A stretch of 64,000 nt of DNA from Streptomyces coffeae (GTDB taxonomy: Bacteria; Actinomycetota; Actinomycetes; Streptomycetales; Streptomycetaceae). Under the pieces are notes generated by a model. That model saw only the letters and a list, made by a program, of their open reading frames with translations. It ran no database searches and had not been told where the DNA came from. Of the stretch, positions 27,441 to 43,586 are shown one piece after another. The position numbers and the translations under genes were made by a program. The stretch lies in assembly GCF_016741875.1 (NCBI RefSeq), contig NZ_JAERRF010000007.1:186001-250000 (forward strand), read 5' to 3'. How positions within the stretch are numbered: position 1 is the first letter of the stretch; the number at the start of each line of letters is the position of its first letter.

Positions 27441-28580
27441 TCACGCGGGCTCGGCCATCAGCCGGTGACAGGCATCGACCAGCGGATGGGCATCGTGGTG
27501 GCGCTGCGCCCGTTCCAGGCCCGCGATGGCCACCGAGGTCTCCACGAGCGTGCGGCACCGCTGCGCGCGCCGGCTCATGAACGCCTCCAGCCCCGACCCG
27601 GCCGACTCGTGCCGCTCAAGCTCCTGGGCCAGCAGCAGACCGTCCTCGATGGCCAAGGCCGCGCCGCTGGCCATCTGTGGCGCGGGTGCGTGCGCGGCGT
27701 CACCGATGACCACGCCGTTGCCCCGGTTCCAGGCGCCCTCCAGAAATGTCGTCCGCACCGGACGCCGCACCACCGATGGCGCCCCCGACTCCGCTCCGGA
27801 CACCAGAGGCCGGATCTCCTCCACCCGGCCGGGGAAGGGCTCCAGCAACTGCCGCAGGCGTGGGGCGAGGTCGGCCTCGGGCAGGACGCTCTGCTCCACT
27901 CCGTTCTCCGTCAGGAACACGTACGCCTGCCTGGTCGAGATGGGCACGAGGCCCGCGGTGTCGGTCATCCCGGCGAAGTGATGGATCCCGGTGGCCCACC
28001 GCGGGCGGGGCACCAGTGCCCGCCAGACCATCTGACCGTGATAGTCGAGCGAGGTCTTCAGACCGAGCAGGCTCCGTGTCGACGAGCGGATCCCGTCCGC
28101 GCCCACCAACAGCGCCACCTGCCGGGCCGTCCCGTCCGACAACCGCACGCGGACCAGCTCCCCGTCCTGGTCCACGGCCACGACGGTCAGTCCGTGGCGC
28201 ACCACCACACCGCACCGCTCGGCTTCCGCGTGCAGGACGCGGTGCAGTACGGGGCGTGCGATGCCGACCATCCCCGGCTGCCCCGCACCGAGCAGGCGCG
28301 GCAACGGGACCTCGCCCGCGGGTTCGCCCCGCACGTCGACGTGTGTGATCCCGGTCATGCCGTAGCCCGCGGCCAGGCAGGCGTCCGCGAGACCCAGCTC
28401 GTTCAGCGCGCGCAGCGCAGGACCGGTCAGGCACAACCCCCAGCCGGACGTCGCCCTTGACGGGCTGACCTCGGCGATCTCAACCCGCCATCCCGCGCGT
28501 GCCAGGGCAGTGGCCGCTATGAGCCCAGCGACGCCCGCACCCACGATCACGGCCGTCCGCGCAGTGCGACACCTGTTCAT
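27441..28580 (-). CDS. FAD-dependent aromatic monooxygenase (PHBH fold)
   Basis: Encodes 379 residues. It has the FAD fingerprints of group A flavin monooxygenases: GxGxxG in VIVGAGVAGLIAATALARAG (about 12-31), the DG motif LLVGADGIRSSTR (about 158) and the GD motif VVIGDAAHAPAPQMASGAAL (about 298). No C-terminal thioredoxin-like domain is present. These NAD(P)H-dependent enzymes hydroxylate aromatic rings or related polyketides. It lies upstream of the ring-cleaving dioxygenase and in the same direction. A strong ribosome site for the ATG at 28580 was not found. Confidence 0.88.
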   Translation of the reverse strand: MNRCRTARTAVIVGAGVAGLIAATALARAGWRVEIAEVSPSRATSGWGLCLTGPALRALNELGLADACLAAGYGMTGITHVDVRGEPAGEVPLPRLLGAGQPGMVGIARPVLHRVLHAEAERCGVVVRHGLTVVAVDQDGELVRVRLSDGTARQVALLVGADGIRSSTRSLLGLKTSLDYHGQMVWRALVPRPRWATGIHHFAGMTDTAGLVPISTRQAYVFLTENGVEQSVLPEADLAPRLRQLLEPFPGRVEEIRPLVSGAESGAPSVVRRPVRTTFLEGAWNRGNGVVIGDAAHAPAPQMASGAALAIEDGLLLAQELERHESAGSGLEAFMSRRAQRCRTLVETSVAIAGLERAQRHHDAHPLVDACHRLMAEPA

Positions 28581-28968
28581 GTACGCCTCCAGAGCGCTGA
28601 CTTCTTCGAAACCGTAGGCTCCGTCGGCACTGGGTCATATCCGAATCGGGCGGTGACCATCCGCCGTCGGCAATCGGCTGCCACATTCCGGCGCGGGAGC
28701 TGCTGGGCGACGTCAACTCTCTTTGTGTGCGCGCATGAGCCGGATCGGTGATGGACAACACCCATCGCCCGCACCGCGTCCTCGCCCAGGGCTCACCTCT
28801 GGGACCACGGCCCCCGCCGATCAACGATCCGGACCGGAATCCTGGTGAACGCCAGACCGCCGAGCCCTGGCGCGAGCGCCACTGAGATGAACTCATACTC
28901 GCGGAGGGGGAGGAGAAGAGGGAGGAATGTGGGCTGACGGCGCACTGTTCCTTCGTGCTGCCCCAGCC
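28581..28968. other. Intergenic stretch, no gene recognised
   Basis: This 388-bp gap lies between the 3' end of the TetR gene and the start of the monooxygenase gene. Base composition near 28600-28720 is less GC-rich and probably holds the promoter of the monooxygenase/dioxygenase operon. No reading frame with coding bias and no clear operator was recognised. Confidence 0.45.
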
Positions 28969-29601
28969 CTACATGGTGCGGTATGCCCGGAGAAAGGTCC
29001 GCACTCCCTCGACGACGAGTGGCCGGACGCGGGTGTCCTCCGCGGCATTCGCGGAACCGAGCCTGTCCAGTGCGACGCCGAAGGTCAGCGCGATGAACTG
29101 GTCGGCCGCGAGTCGGGGGTCGGGGACGTCGAGCAGCCCGGCCGCGGCGAAGGCGGCGAACCGCTCGGCAAGTGCCTCGTCGGGGGTGTCGGCCATGGAG
29201 TTGTAGCCCCGGTGCGGCAGGTGGCCGGATTCCGCCCGGACCAGTCGTTGCAGCGTTGCGTACTCCGCCGAGTCGAGCATGTCGGTCGCGATGCGCATCG
29301 AGAACGTGACCAGGGCGTCCTCGAGGTCGGCGACCTCGGTGAGGTCGGTGAGGGTGTCGTCGAGGGTGTGCCGGATCGTGGTGATCAGTGACTGGCCGAT
29401 GGCGTCGACGACTGCTTGCAGCAGCGTCTGTTTGTCGCCGAAGTAGTCGTAGACCGTCCGCTTGGACACCTCGGCCCGGGCGGCGACCGCGTCGACGCTG
29501 GTCCGGTCGAAGCCGTCGGCGAGGAACAGTTCCCGGGCCGCCGAGAGGATGGCGGCCCGCTTCCGCGTGGACCCCTCGCGCAGTGTCTTCGTGGTCGGCA
29601 T
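28969..29601 (-). CDS. TetR-family transcriptional regulator
   Basis: Encodes 210 residues from the ATG at 29601; a GTG two codons earlier is an alternative. The N-terminal HTH (about 15-60) reads RAAILSAARELFLADGFDRT, VSKRTVYDYFGDKQTLLQAV. The C-terminal helical domain (TetR_C-like, YtrA unrelated) spans about 80-210. It is divergent from the MFS pump gene, with an inverted repeat between them, the standard layout in which a TetR repressor controls a resistance pump and is released by its substrate. Confidence 0.92.
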   Translation of the reverse strand: MPTTKTLREGSTRKRAAILSAARELFLADGFDRTSVDAVAARAEVSKRTVYDYFGDKQTLLQAVVDAIGQSLITTIRHTLDDTLTDLTEVADLEDALVTFSMRIATDMLDSAEYATLQRLVRAESGHLPHRGYNSMADTPDEALAERFAAFAAAGLLDVPDPRLAADQFIALTFGVALDRLGSANAAEDTRVRPLVVEGVRTFLRAYRTM

Positions 29602-29619
29602 GGGCACATCTTAACCGTT

Positions 29620-29637
29620 CTACACTGCACGGTGTAG
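29620..29637. promoter_or_regulatory. TetR-type operator: inverted repeat
   Basis: CTACAC-N6-GTGTAG (29620-29625 and 29632-29637) lies 18 bp from the TetR start in the TetR/MFS intergenic region. A GTGTAGTGTAG extension follows to 29642. Size and position fit a TetR operator controlling both directions. Confidence 0.65.
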
Positions 29638-29882
29638 TGTAGTATCGGCTTGCCACGGCCCGCACTCGTACACCCGCTCAGCCCGGCGGAGCCGTGCATG
29701 CGCCACCTCGGGTACCGCTTCCCCGGGTTCACCCCGCCGGACGACCTCGGACCTGTCCACGAAGCACCATGCACGCCGCGCCCCGCGTGAATGGCCGCCG
29801 TGTCCGCGCCGGGCCGGCAAGGCGGCGGCGCTACGCGTACGGCCGACTCCTTACTCGCCCGGAAATGACGGAAAGGACGACC

Positions 29883-31280
29883 ATGACCGCAACTCTGGCT
29901 CCCCCGGTCCGCATCGGGAATGCCGCTGTCGGGGCCCTCGGCATGCTGGCAGTCGCCACCGGTGCCTTGGAGTCGGTGGTGACGCCGACGCTCCCGCTCC
30001 TGCAACGCGAGCTGGATATGAGCCCCGCCGAAGGGGCGTTACTCAGCATCGTGCTCCTCATCACCGGCGCGCTCGTCACACCGGTCGCAGGCAAGTTCGG
30101 CGACCGCTACGGCGGGAAACGGGTCCTGATCCGGCTGATGGCCGTGGTCTGTGCCGGTGGTCTGGTGTCCGCCCTGGCGCCGAACCTGCCGGTGCTGCTG
30201 CTCGGTCAGGTACTGCAGGGGGCGATGGTGGGCGCGCTGCCCCTGTCGTTCATCCTGGTGCGCAAACACCTCCCCGCGGGAGAGTCGAAGGTGGCCATCG
30301 GGGTGGTCAGCGGGTTATTCGTGGGGGGCGGGATGGCGGGAACGCTGTCGGCCGGGCCCGTGGCGGAAGGGCTGTCCCGACACTGGATGTTCGCGCTGCC
30401 GACGATCGCGGTCATCGGGTCCACCGTGCTGGTGAACAGGCTGATGCCGCATGATCCGCCGGACCGGTCGGACGGCGCCGGGGTCGACTGGCCCGGGCTG
30501 GTTCTCTTGAGCGGGACGCTGATCACGCTCATGCTCGTGCTCGCGCTGGCGCCCGACATCGGCTCGCAGCCACTCGTACTCGGCGCCCTCATCGTGGTTC
30601 TGGCCGCCTTCGTGACCGGATGGACAGCCGTTGAGCGTCGTGCGGCCTCGCCGATGGTCGATCTGCGCATGCTGGCACGGCCTGCGATGTGGAAGTCGTG
30701 TGTGCTGACGTTCGTGATGTGTGTCGGTACCTCGGTGGCGGTCTATCTCGTCCCGCAGCTGTTCGCGGTGTCCGCCGACGAGTACGGTTTCGGGGCCGGC
30801 GCCACCGAGATCGGCTTCTTCCTGCTGCCGGGCGCCGTGGCCGCGTCGCTGGCCGGGCCGATCAGTGGGATCGGGGCGCGGCGTTTCGGCTCGCGTGCCG
30901 TGGTCACCACCGGGATCTTCATCATGGCCGCCGCCCTGATCGCCCTGGCAGCCGTGCACACCGAGGTCTGGCACCTCATCGTCGGCAAGGTGATGATCTC
31001 GCTCGCCAACGGCCTGTGCGTTACGGCGATGGTGACCAGCACCGCCACTTCCGTCGATCAGAGTGACACCGGCATCGCCACCAGCCTGGTCCTGGTGACT
31101 CGCGTGATCGGCTACGCCGTGGGTTCGCAGGTCGGTGGTGCGCTCCTCACCGCCGGGACCCCTTCCGGGTCGGATGTCCCGGCCGAATCGGCCTTCGTCA
31201 CCGGCTTCGTCATAGCCGGCGCCGTCACGGCGCTGTCCCTGCTTGTCGCCCGCACCATGAGCAAAGGAGTCAAGGAATGA
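29883..31280 (+). CDS. MFS drug exporter (EmrB/QacA type)
   Basis: Encodes 465 residues from the ATG at 29883, with AAAGGACG upstream. Fourteen or so membrane helices are expected; the family motif A is seen as GKFGDRYGGKRVL (about residues 70-82) and motif C-like glycine-rich segments lie in helix 5. Two TTA leucine codons (30039-30041, 30315-30317) make full translation dependent on the bldA tRNA in Streptomyces. This would tie expression to development. It overlaps the next gene by 4 bp, so the pump and the monooxygenase are co-translated. It probably exports the compound sensed by the divergent TetR. Confidence 0.9.
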   Translation: MTATLAPPVRIGNAAVGALGMLAVATGALESVVTPTLPLLQRELDMSPAEGALLSIVLLITGALVTPVAGKFGDRYGGKRVLIRLMAVVCAGGLVSALAPNLPVLLLGQVLQGAMVGALPLSFILVRKHLPAGESKVAIGVVSGLFVGGGMAGTLSAGPVAEGLSRHWMFALPTIAVIGSTVLVNRLMPHDPPDRSDGAGVDWPGLVLLSGTLITLMLVLALAPDIGSQPLVLGALIVVLAAFVTGWTAVERRAASPMVDLRMLARPAMWKSCVLTFVMCVGTSVAVYLVPQLFAVSADEYGFGAGATEIGFFLLPGAVAASLAGPISGIGARRFGSRAVVTTGIFIMAAALIALAAVHTEVWHLIVGKVMISLANGLCVTAMVTSTATSVDQSDTGIATSLVLVTRVIGYAVGSQVGGALLTAGTPSGSDVPAESAFVTGFVIAGAVTALSLLVARTMSKGVKE

Positions 31281-32497
31281 CCCGCACTGATCTGTTGAGG
31301 GATATCCGTACCGCGCCGAGGCGCAAGGTCCTGATATCCGGGGCCGGCGTCGCGGGGCCCGCCCTCGCGTTCTGGCTGAACCGCTACGGATTCGCGGTCA
31401 CGGTAGTCGAGAAGGCGCGCACACTTCGTGACGGTGGTTACCCCATCGACGTGCGCGGCACCGCACTCGAGGTCGTCCGGAGGATGGGAATCCTGCCGCG
31501 GCTGCGGGACGCGCACATCGACCTGCGCCGGCTGACCTTCCTCGACGGGGACGGCAGCGAGGTGGCCTCGGTCAACCCGCACACCGTCACCGGCGGTGTC
31601 GCGGGACGGGACCTGGAGGTGCGGCGCGGGGATCTGACCGGCGCTCTCTACACGGCGGTCCGTGACGACGTGGAGTTCTTGTTCAACGACTCCATCGACA
31701 CCCTCGACCAGTCCGGCCACGGCGTCGACGTCACCTTCCGCGGGGGCAGCAGGCGTACGTTCGACATGGTGTTCGGCGCGGACGGTCTGCACTCACGTAC
31801 CCGCGAGTTCCTGTTCGGCCCCGAAGAGCGGTTCCACCGATACCTCGGCTACTGCTTCGCCGGATTCACCATGCGCAACACCTTCGGGCTCTCCCACGAG
31901 ACCATGATGTGGAACACCCCGGGCAGGGCCGCGGCGCTCTACGCCGTGGGGGACAACGACGACGTGCACGCCTTCCTGAACTTCGCCCACCCGGAACCGC
32001 CGTTCGACGCGTTCCGGAACCCGGAAGCCCAACGGGACCTGGTCGCCGCGGCCTTCGCCGACGCGGGATGGGAGGTCCCGGGCATGCTTGCCGCCATGCG
32101 CGACGCGGATGACCTGTTCTTCGACGGGGTCAGCCAGATCCGCATGCCCCGCTGGTCCAGCGGCAGGGTCGCGCTGGTGGGCGACGCCGCGTACGCGCCC
32201 TCGTTCCTTACCGGACAGGGCTCCAGCCTCGCGCTCGTCGGCGCGTACATGCTCGCCGGTTCCCTGGCCGACGGGGACCACGCCGCGGGCTTCGCTGCCT
32301 ACGAACACCACACCCGTGAGTTTGTGACCGTGAACCAGGAGCAGGTCGGCGAGGGCGATGCCACCCTCTTCCCGACCACCGCTCGGGCCCTGGAGCAGCG
32401 CAACGACATGCTGCGCAATCTCAGCGCCATGCCCTCCGCGGAGGGACGACCGGCCCATTCGGCCCTCACCCTGCCCGAATTCATGCCCATGACGTGA
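31277..32497 (+). CDS. TetX-like FAD-dependent monooxygenase
   Basis: Encodes 406 residues starting at ATG 31277 (ATGA overlap with the pump). FAD motifs: ISGAGVAGPALAFWLNRYGF (about 19-38), DMVFGADGLHSRTREF (DG) and VALVGDAAYAPSFLTGQGSS (GD). The sequence YPIDVRGTALEVVRRMGI and the absence of extra domains resemble the TetX/anhydrotetracycline/rifampicin monooxygenase branch. Paired with a TetR-controlled pump, it may modify an antibiotic, either as self-resistance or as a tailoring step. The substrate cannot be deduced. Confidence 0.85.
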   Translation: MTRTDLLRDIRTAPRRKVLISGAGVAGPALAFWLNRYGFAVTVVEKARTLRDGGYPIDVRGTALEVVRRMGILPRLRDAHIDLRRLTFLDGDGSEVASVNPHTVTGGVAGRDLEVRRGDLTGALYTAVRDDVEFLFNDSIDTLDQSGHGVDVTFRGGSRRTFDMVFGADGLHSRTREFLFGPEERFHRYLGYCFAGFTMRNTFGLSHETMMWNTPGRAAALYAVGDNDDVHAFLNFAHPEPPFDAFRNPEAQRDLVAAAFADAGWEVPGMLAAMRDADDLFFDGVSQIRMPRWSSGRVALVGDAAYAPSFLTGQGSSLALVGAYMLAGSLADGDHAAGFAAYEHHTREFVTVNQEQVGEGDATLFPTTARALEQRNDMLRNLSAMPSAEGRPAHSALTLPEFMPMT

Positions 32498-32508
32498 GCC
32501 CGGGCACA

Positions 32509-32536
32509 CCCGCCGATGACGGGCGTCACCGGCGGG
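32509..32536. terminator. Bidirectional hairpin between convergent operons
   Basis: Arms 32509-32521 and 32524-32536 pair at 12 of 13 positions (CCCGCCGATGACG with CGTCACCGGCGGG). It lies in the 83-bp gap between the monooxygenase end (32497) and the PKS end (32581). It lacks a T-run, as is usual for Streptomyces terminators. Confidence 0.6.
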
Positions 32537-32580
32537 CCGGACCCGGCGCTGGTGACGGCCGAGGATGAGCAGACGGTCCG

Positions 32581-40749
<8,169 letters not shown>

Positions 40750-40997
40750 CCGCCACCACCTTCGGGCCCGGAGCGAACGGCAGCGCTCCCGCCAGGACAC
40801 TGTACCGACCGCCGCAGTCCGCGGGGACGGTGTTCGTGGGGGCCAAGGGGGCGCGGTTTGCCGCGACCGCATTGTTGGTTAGGGTGGCAAGTAGGTTGAT
40901 TTCACATGCCTTTGGCCAGAGTGCTGGACAGGAAGATCCGGAACACCATCTACCGATCACGGCACAGCACCGCAGGCCGACCGGACGCGGTGGGCGT
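40750..40997. promoter_or_regulatory. Divergent promoter region of the PKS and PAP2 genes
   Basis: This 248-bp region lies between divergent starts. It includes an AT-richer stretch (about 40868-40905, ATTGTTGGTTAGGGTGGCAA) that probably holds one promoter. No dyad with good symmetry was found. A faint iron-box resemblance is not convincing. Confidence 0.4.
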
Positions 40998-41684
40998 GTG
41001 ACCGGCCGGTCGGCGCCCGCGGTGCTGCCCCCATCGCTGCGCGCGTGGCTCGGGCTGATCGCGGCCCTCGCCACGCTGGCGGTCATCGTGCTCGGGGTCC
41101 TGTATGCCGGCCACAGCCGGCCCGGCAGGGTGGACAGGTGGATCATCCAGCCGACGGCGGACAGTGTGCGGCCGCCGTGGCGGAACGTCGCTCTGACCAT
41201 CGACTTCTTGGGGGAGCCCGCCGGAGCGGCGATGTTGGTCGTGGCCGCCGTGGCAGGCTGCCTGCTGCTTCGGAGTCCTCGCGCGGCGGTGTTCGTCGTT
41301 GCCGGGGCCGGCATCTCCGTGGTGACGGCGACGCTGCTCAAGTCCCTGGTGGGACGCACTATCCACGGCGCCGACAACCTGTCCTACCCGAGCGGGCACA
41401 CCGCCTTCGTCACCGCGCTCGCCCTCGTGGTGGCGCTGCTCGCGACCGGCCGGCTCAGCCTCGGCAGGACGGCCGGCACGTTACTCGTGCTCGCCGCGGC
41501 GCTGGTTGCCGGCGCCGCCATGGGCTGGGCGCAGGTTGCCCTGAGCGCGCACTATCCGACCGATGTCCTCGGCGGCTGGTGCACCGCGCTGGCAGTGGTA
41601 CCGGTGACCGCGTGGCTGGTCGACCGGATGGCTGACCGGCTGGTCCATCGGACGGCCGACGCCGGTCGGCGGGAGCATCGCTGA
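40998..41684 (+). CDS. PAP2-superfamily membrane phosphatase
   Basis: Encodes 228 residues from a GTG at 40998, with GGTGGG upstream. There are about five to six membrane helices. The three-part phosphatase signature is present in compact form: KSLVGRTIHG (domain C1-like Lys/Arg), PSGH in YPSGHTAFV (C2), and HYPTDVLGGW with the catalytic His and Asp (C3). It acts on lipid phosphates such as phosphatidate or undecaprenyl pyrophosphate. A TTA codon occurs at 41481-41483, suggesting bldA dependence. It lies divergent from the PKS and convergent with the glycan operon; a carrier-lipid recycling role for the latter is possible. Confidence 0.88.
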   Translation: MTGRSAPAVLPPSLRAWLGLIAALATLAVIVLGVLYAGHSRPGRVDRWIIQPTADSVRPPWRNVALTIDFLGEPAGAAMLVVAAVAGCLLLRSPRAAVFVVAGAGISVVTATLLKSLVGRTIHGADNLSYPSGHTAFVTALALVVALLATGRLSLGRTAGTLLVLAAALVAGAAMGWAQVALSAHYPTDVLGGWCTALAVVPVTAWLVDRMADRLVHRTADAGRREHR

Positions 41685-41685
41685 C

Positions 41686-41705
41686 GTCACGTCACGTCAC
41701 GTCAC
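41686..41705. repeat. Tandem GTCAC x4 microsatellite
   Basis: Four perfect GTCAC units lie in the short gap between the convergent PAP2 and aminotransferase genes. The last unit overlaps the end of the aminotransferase frame. The array contains the self-complementary TGACGTCA at its left edge, so it could also form a short hairpin. Confidence 0.75.
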
Positions 41706-43027
41706 GCCAAGCGGCGGAATACGGGCTTCACCGGTCGTCCGGCCAGCCAGGGGGTGGGGTCAGCGGCGTCCAGCGCCTTCCGGTACACCGCACATGCCTG
41801 GGCCACCACGTCGACGGTGTGATCGATGTCGGCGTCGACGAGCGCGCTGCTCACCACGAACGACGGGGCCAGCACCCCGCCCGCGAGGAGTCGGCGCAGG
41901 AACAGGGTGCGGTACTGCTGCGACGGCTGCCGGTTCTCGTCGAGGGTGGCGAAGACCAGGTTGCTGGCCCGGCCCCGGAGGACGATGTGGTCGCCGACGC
42001 CCATGTCGGCCGCGGCGGCGCGGACACCGGCGGCCAACCGCTCGCCGAGGGTGTGCAGCCGCGCGGTGACGCCCTCTTCGACGTAGGTGGTGAGCACGGC
42101 CATCGCGGCTGCCAGGGAGTGCGTTTCCGCACCGTGCGTGGTGGACAGCAGGAACACCCGGTCGCCGGAGTGACGCAGCCCGCCCCGCTCCATCAGTTCG
42201 CGGCGCCCGGCCAGCGCGGAGACGGCGAATCCGTTGCCCAGCGCCTTGCCGAACGTGGAGAGGTCGGGGACGACGCCGTACAGGCCCTGGGCGCCCGCCT
42301 CGGACCAGCGGAAGCCGGTGATCATCTCATCGAAGATCAGTACGCAGCCGTGCCGGTCGGCCAGCTCGCGCAGGCCGGCGAGGTACCCGAGCGGCGGCTC
42401 GGTGTGGGTGGCGGGTTCGAGGATCAGGCAGGCGACCTCGTCCTGGTACCGGGTGAGCAGCTCCTCCGTGGCGGCCAGGTCCCCGTAAGGGAACGCCACG
42501 GTGAGCTCGTTGGTCGCCGCCGGAACACCGGCGGACATCGGCGTGGTACCGATGAACCAGTCGTCGACGGAGAAGAACGGATGGTCGGCGCAGATGGCCA
42601 CCCGCGGGCGCCCGGTGGCGGCGCGGGCGAGGCGCACCGCGGCGGTGGTGGCGTCGGAGCCGTTCTTCGCGAACTTCACCATCTCGGCGGTCGGCACCGT
42701 GGCCAGGAAGCGTTCCGCGGCTTCGACCTCCACGATGGACGGCCGGACGAAGTTGCTGCCGCGGTCGAGTTCCCGCCGTACCGCCTCGATCACGCGTGGG
42801 TGGGCGTGGCCGAGGCTGACCGACCGCAGGCCGGACCCGTACTCGATGTAGCGGTTGCCGTCGATGTCCCACACGTGGGCACCGCGGCCGTGGCTGATGA
42901 CCGGGGCCAGGTCCTCGGGATACTGGTCGTCGCCCTTGGCGTAGGTGTGCGCGCCCCCGGGGATCATGGCGTGCAGCCGCTCGTTCGCCGTCCGGGACCG
43001 GGGCAGCCGGAACTCTTCGGTGTCCAC
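41702..43027 (-). CDS. Class III PLP aminotransferase (GSA-aminomutase-like)
   Basis: Encodes 441 residues. The PLP-binding Lys is Lys261 in LSTFGKALGNGFAVS, and the Asp that contacts the ring nitrogen is in FDEMITGF (Asp233). The GSNFVRPSIVEVEAAERFLA and AKNGSDATTAAVRLARAATG segments match glutamate-1-semialdehyde-aminomutase-like proteins found in polysaccharide and antibiotic clusters. It is probably a sugar or small-molecule transaminase rather than HemL, which is chromosomally separate in Streptomyces. It is the last gene of the glycan operon, 7 bp after the epimerase gene, so polar effects upstream would affect it. Confidence 0.88.
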   Translation of the reverse strand: MDTEEFRLPRSRTANERLHAMIPGGAHTYAKGDDQYPEDLAPVISHGRGAHVWDIDGNRYIEYGSGLRSVSLGHAHPRVIEAVRRELDRGSNFVRPSIVEVEAAERFLATVPTAEMVKFAKNGSDATTAAVRLARAATGRPRVAICADHPFFSVDDWFIGTTPMSAGVPAATNELTVAFPYGDLAATEELLTRYQDEVACLILEPATHTEPPLGYLAGLRELADRHGCVLIFDEMITGFRWSEAGAQGLYGVVPDLSTFGKALGNGFAVSALAGRRELMERGGLRHSGDRVFLLSTTHGAETHSLAAAMAVLTTYVEEGVTARLHTLGERLAAGVRAAAADMGVGDHIVLRGRASNLVFATLDENRQPSQQYRTLFLRRLLAGGVLAPSFVVSSALVDADIDHTVDVVAQACAVYRKALDAADPTPWLAGRPVKPVFRRLA

Positions 43028-43034
43028 GCTGACT

Positions 43035-43586
43035 TCAGCTCTCTTTCTGCTTCAGGGCCTCGGCGAGTCCCGGCGCCTTCCGGTCCCGCTCGGACATCGA
43101 TGTGACCGGCAGCGGCCAGGGGATGGCGAGCTCCGGGTCGTCGAAGGCGATCGTCACGTCCTCGGCCGGATCGTGCGGGCGGTCGATCCGGTACGAGGTG
43201 TCGGCGGTCTCGGTCAGCGCCTGGAAACCGTGCGCGCACCCCGCCGGGATGTACAGGGTCACCTGCGTCTCGCCGGACAGCTCGAAGAAGGCCCGGTTGC
43301 GGTAGGTCGGCGACTCGGGCCGCAGGTCCACGACGACGTCGAAGATCCTCCCGTACGAGCACCGCACCAGCTTGGCCTCGCCTGCGCCGGAGCGCAGGTG
43401 CAGGCCGCGCAGCACGCCCCGGACCGAGCGGGACAGGCTGTCCTGAACGAAGGCGTCCGGGTCGAGGCCCACCGAGCGGACCACGTCGGCGTCGAAGGTG
43501 CGGCAGAAGAAGCCGCGCTCGTCGGCGTACGGCGTCGGCTCGAACAGGTACGCGCCGGAGATCTCCGGGACTGCGGTCGCTTTCAT
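43035..43586 (-). CDS. rfbC: dTDP-4-dehydrorhamnose 3,5-epimerase family protein
   Basis: Encodes 183 residues with the cupin fold of RmlC. Motifs: FEPTPYADERGFFCRTF near the N-terminus, QDSLSRSVRGVLRGLHLRSG with the catalytic His63, YGRIFDVVVDLRPESPTYRN, and CAHGFQALTETADTSYRID. The final IAFDDPELAIPWP block is normal. The family epimerises C3 and C5 of 4-keto-6-deoxy-hexoses. In this operon its partner could be a CDP-sugar, so dTDP specificity is not assured. It overlaps the pyruvyl transferase gene by 4 bp. Confidence 0.92.
   Translation of the reverse strand: MKATAVPEISGAYLFEPTPYADERGFFCRTFDADVVRSVGLDPDAFVQDSLSRSVRGVLRGLHLRSGAGEAKLVRCSYGRIFDVVVDLRPESPTYRNRAFFELSGETQVTLYIPAGCAHGFQALTETADTSYRIDRPHDPAEDVTIAFDDPELAIPWPLPVTSMSERDRKAPGLAEALKQKES

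Noticed and set aside
28577..28774. Small minus-strand open frame upstream of the monooxygenase
   Set aside because: No coding bias, and it includes the expected promoter. It probably is not a gene.
40868..40905. Possible iron-regulator (IdeR/DmdR) box near the PKS promoter
   Set aside because: Only one half (GGTTAGG) fits the consensus; the second half does not, and no iron genes are adjacent.
41702..43027. Treating the aminotransferase as HemL (heme biosynthesis)
   Set aside because: The fold fits, but the operon context is glycan synthesis and no other heme genes are near.
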